35,668 nt of DNA from Pseudomonadota bacterium. GTDB taxonomy: Bacteria; Pseudomonadota; Gammaproteobacteria; Burkholderiales; Sulfuricellaceae. Within the stretch, counting starts at the first letter, position 1, and every line of letters starts with the position of its first letter. The notes below the pieces were generated by a model, which was not told the origin of the DNA, did no database searches, and saw only the letters and a program-made list of their open reading frames with translations. The DNA lies in NCBI GenBank assembly GCA_021801705.1, contig JAJYXP010000059.1:1-35668 (forward strand), read 5' to 3'. Positions 33,981 to 35,668 of the stretch are shown piece by piece. Made by a program: the position numbers and the translations under genes.

Positions 33981-35283
33981 GCCGGTTTGTCTCATCGAGG
34001 ACGACGGCATCATGGGCGAATCGCTCCTGGTTCGCCTGACCCTGGAAGGCTTCTCCTGCGACTGGTACCGGCAAGGAGGAGCGGCATTGGCGGCGCTCCA
34101 GGAGAAAACATATGGCCTGGTGATCAGCGACATCCGTTTGCCGGACATCAGCGGCGATATACTATTCCGTCAATTGCGGGAAACCAATGTGTCCATCCCG
34201 CCATTCATTTTCATCACCGGCTTCGCCGATATTGAAACGGTGGTGGAACTCCTCAAGCTGGGCGCCCAGGATTACCTGGCCAAACCTTTCGACCTGGATG
34301 TGCTGGTGGAAAAGATGCGAGCAATACTCGGCGGGGCGGAAACGGAAAAAGGGGCAACCCTGGGCGTTTCCCCCGTCATGCGCCATATCGAAACGATTTT
34401 GCACAAACTGGCCGCCGGCAAGACATCGGTGCTGATTACGGGAGAATCGGGGGTCGGCAAGGAGCGGGTTGCCCTTGAACTGCATCGCCTGGGGCAGGGC
34501 AACCGCCCGTTTGTGGCGGTAAACTGCGGCGCATTGACGGAAACCCTGCTGGAAGCGGAACTGTTCGGGTACGAGAAAGGCGCCTTTACCGGGGCGCTGC
34601 GCGCCAAAAAAGGCCTGTTCGAGCAGGCCGACGGCGGGACGTTGTTCCTCGACGAAATCGGCGACATGCCGTTATCGATGCAAATCAAGGTGCTGCGGGG
34701 AATCCAGGAACGGCGCATTGTCCGGGTTGGCGGCGAGTCCGCCATCCCGGTCGATTTCCGGCTGGTTTGCGCAACCCACCGGGATCTGAAGGCCATGGTG
34801 GAGTCCGGCGAATTCCGGGAAGACCTCTATTACCGCATCACCGTCATTCGCCTGCAAATTCCACCCTTGCGCGAACGCAAGGAAGACATTTTGTGGCTGG
34901 CGCGTAGCTTCCTCGCCGACCTGTCGGCTCAGCACAACGGAGAGCTCTGCGTCTTGCAGCCCGCCGCCGAACGCGCGCTGCTTGACCATCCCTGGCCGGG
35001 AAATATACGGGAACTCAAGCATGCCCTCGAACGCGCCTGTGTCTTGAGCGAAGGGCGAGTGCTTTCGCCGGATGCCGTCTTCGACCGTGCCGCCGAGAAT
35101 GAAGGCCGATCCGCAAGAGGCCTTTCCTCTCTCGGCGATTATCTGGCCGAAAGTGAGCGCCAATTCATCCTGGACATGCTGGAGAAACACGACTGGCAGA
35201 TTCAACTATGCGCCAGCGCACTCGGCATCAGCCGCAAGAATTTGTGGCAAAAGATGCGCAAGCTCGACATCTCCCGCGTTTAA
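33973..35283 (+). CDS. arxR: ArxR, NtrC-family sigma-54 response regulator
   Basis: 436 residues. Receiver domain with D53 (VISDIRLPD) as phosphate acceptor and K104 (LAKPF). AAA+ domain with Walker A GESGVGKE (157-164), the sigma-54 contact GAFTGA (203-208) and Walker B GGTLFLDEIGD. Fis-type helix-turn-helix at the end (ILDMLEKHDWQIQLCASALGISRKNLWQKMRKL). It should activate the arx operon from the inverted repeat at 31651-31666 and the sigma-54 promoter at 31529-31544. Confidence 0.9.
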   Translation: MSKPVCLIEDDGIMGESLLVRLTLEGFSCDWYRQGGAALAALQEKTYGLVISDIRLPDISGDILFRQLRETNVSIPPFIFITGFADIETVVELLKLGAQDYLAKPFDLDVLVEKMRAILGGAETEKGATLGVSPVMRHIETILHKLAAGKTSVLITGESGVGKERVALELHRLGQGNRPFVAVNCGALTETLLEAELFGYEKGAFTGALRAKKGLFEQADGGTLFLDEIGDMPLSMQIKVLRGIQERRIVRVGGESAIPVDFRLVCATHRDLKAMVESGEFREDLYYRITVIRLQIPPLRERKEDILWLARSFLADLSAQHNGELCVLQPAAERALLDHPWPGNIRELKHALERACVLSEGRVLSPDAVFDRAAENEGRSARGLSSLGDYLAESERQFILDMLEKHDWQIQLCASALGISRKNLWQKMRKLDISRV

Positions 35284-35411
35284 TCAAGGCAACCCAAACC
35301 CGAGGCAAGCTGAAATAAATGGAATTCGATTGTTCTGTAAAATCCGGAAGGAACGCTTACACTCAGCCGCTGCAGTTTTACTCCGGCCTGATCCGTCTGC
35401 ACAAAATAAAA

Positions 35412-35442
35412 GAACCCCGTCTTCGGAAAAAAACGGGGGTTC
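35412..35442 (-). terminator. Intrinsic terminator, oriented to the minus strand
   Basis: GAACCCC(C)GT pairs with ACGGGGTTC, and on the minus strand TTTTATTTT follows directly. It faces arxR and would stop transcripts entering from the right. Confidence 0.6.
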
Positions 35443-35446
35443 AGCA

Positions 35447-35480
35447 GTGAAAAGGCCCGGCATGAACCAGGCCTTTTCAC
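35447..35480 (+). terminator. Hairpin after arxR
   Basis: GTGAAAAGGCC and GGCCTTTTCAC form an 11-bp perfect stem with a 12-base loop; TTGTCC follows. Probably ends arxXSR transcripts. The stretch 35284-35411 has no gene or clear signal. Confidence 0.55.
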
Positions 35481-35593
35481 TTGTCCTCAGGTGGGGTGGC
35501 TGAGGGGAAGTTTATTGATTCGGACTGGGCCGAATTTGCAAAACCTAGCCTGAATTTTGCATAAAAAGGGCGAATAACACAGTAAACATTTGA

Positions 35594-35599
35594 TATAAT
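35594..35599 (+). promoter_or_regulatory. -10 box ahead of the partial gene at the right edge
   Basis: A perfect TATAAT lies 30 bases ahead of the last start codon; I see no good -35 at the usual distance. The A/T-rich stretch from 35530 repeats TTTGCA twice (35535 and 35556) and may be the end of a mobile element. Confidence 0.5.
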
Positions 35600-35629
35600 T
35601 GGAGTTCTCTAAAAACCGATTCGTAAAAA

Positions 35630-35668
35630 ATGCCTACTGGTACTCGCCCTGTTGTTGATTTTACCCCA
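35630..35668 (+). CDS. Start of an unidentified gene, cut by the window edge
   Basis: Thirteen codons (MPTGTRPVVDFTP) from ATG at 35630, continuing out of the window. No strong ribosome site is visible in the 10 bases ahead (GGAG lies about 26 bases upstream). The A/T-rich, repeat-containing leader would fit an insertion sequence, but that is a guess. Confidence 0.4.
   Translation, partial: MPTGTRPVVDFTP

Overview
The window reads as chromosomal DNA of a GC-rich betaproteobacterium. That placement is an inference from codon use, REP-like and MITE-like repeats, and gene content; there is no rRNA or tRNA gene to test it. Both window ends are cut: the left edge lies inside a group II intron and the right edge lies in the first codons of another gene.

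Left part (1-16.6 kb). The 3' end of a group II intron sits in a MITE end, next to a decayed RND-efflux gene. Then comes a compact minus-strand operon marR - cytochrome b561 - yceI - yceI, with an operator palindrome inside a consensus promoter. Next is a complete phosphite uptake and oxidation operon, ptxABCDE (7831 to 3399, minus strand), behind three PHO-box-like repeats. After it come a glutathione S-transferase, two DMT exporters, an isochorismatase-like hydrolase, a truncated tautomerase and a divergent LysR gene; a repeat-rich stretch with two MITE-like elements; a MarR / DsrC-like divergent pair; and a WYL regulator with its operator.

Right part (16.7-35.3 kb) is the centre of interest: two molybdenum (bis-PGD) oxidoreductase operons of the DMSO reductase superfamily on the minus strand. 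The right-hand one (31498 to 24468) has the exact gene order of the anaerobic arsenite oxidase cluster arxB2-A-B-C-D. A divergent arxX-S-R set (PhnD-like periplasmic binding protein, histidine kinase, sigma-54 activator) faces it. The gap between them holds a good -24/-12 promoter and an inverted repeat placed like an upstream activator site. The left-hand one (23036 to 16704) encodes an unassigned Tat-exported Mo enzyme with its own Fe-S subunit and chaperone. Its NrfD-type membrane subunit is a near copy of arxC, followed by a broken copy of arxD.

The copy left a scar: the last ~29 residues of the left chaperone are homologous to the C-terminal tail of ArxB. The left operon has therefore captured a block [3' end of arxB - arxC - arxD], giving a chimeric respiratory enzyme. 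It also carries an orphan Tat leader ORF, an unusual Asp at a Fe-S ligand position, 14 tandem heptamers just upstream of the first gene, and a divergent Cys-rich PAS-LuxR regulator. Together these suggest a hybrid, possibly phase-variable metalloid or sulfur oxidoreductase that has not been described, next to an arsenite-sensing arx system and not far from a phosphite oxidation operon.
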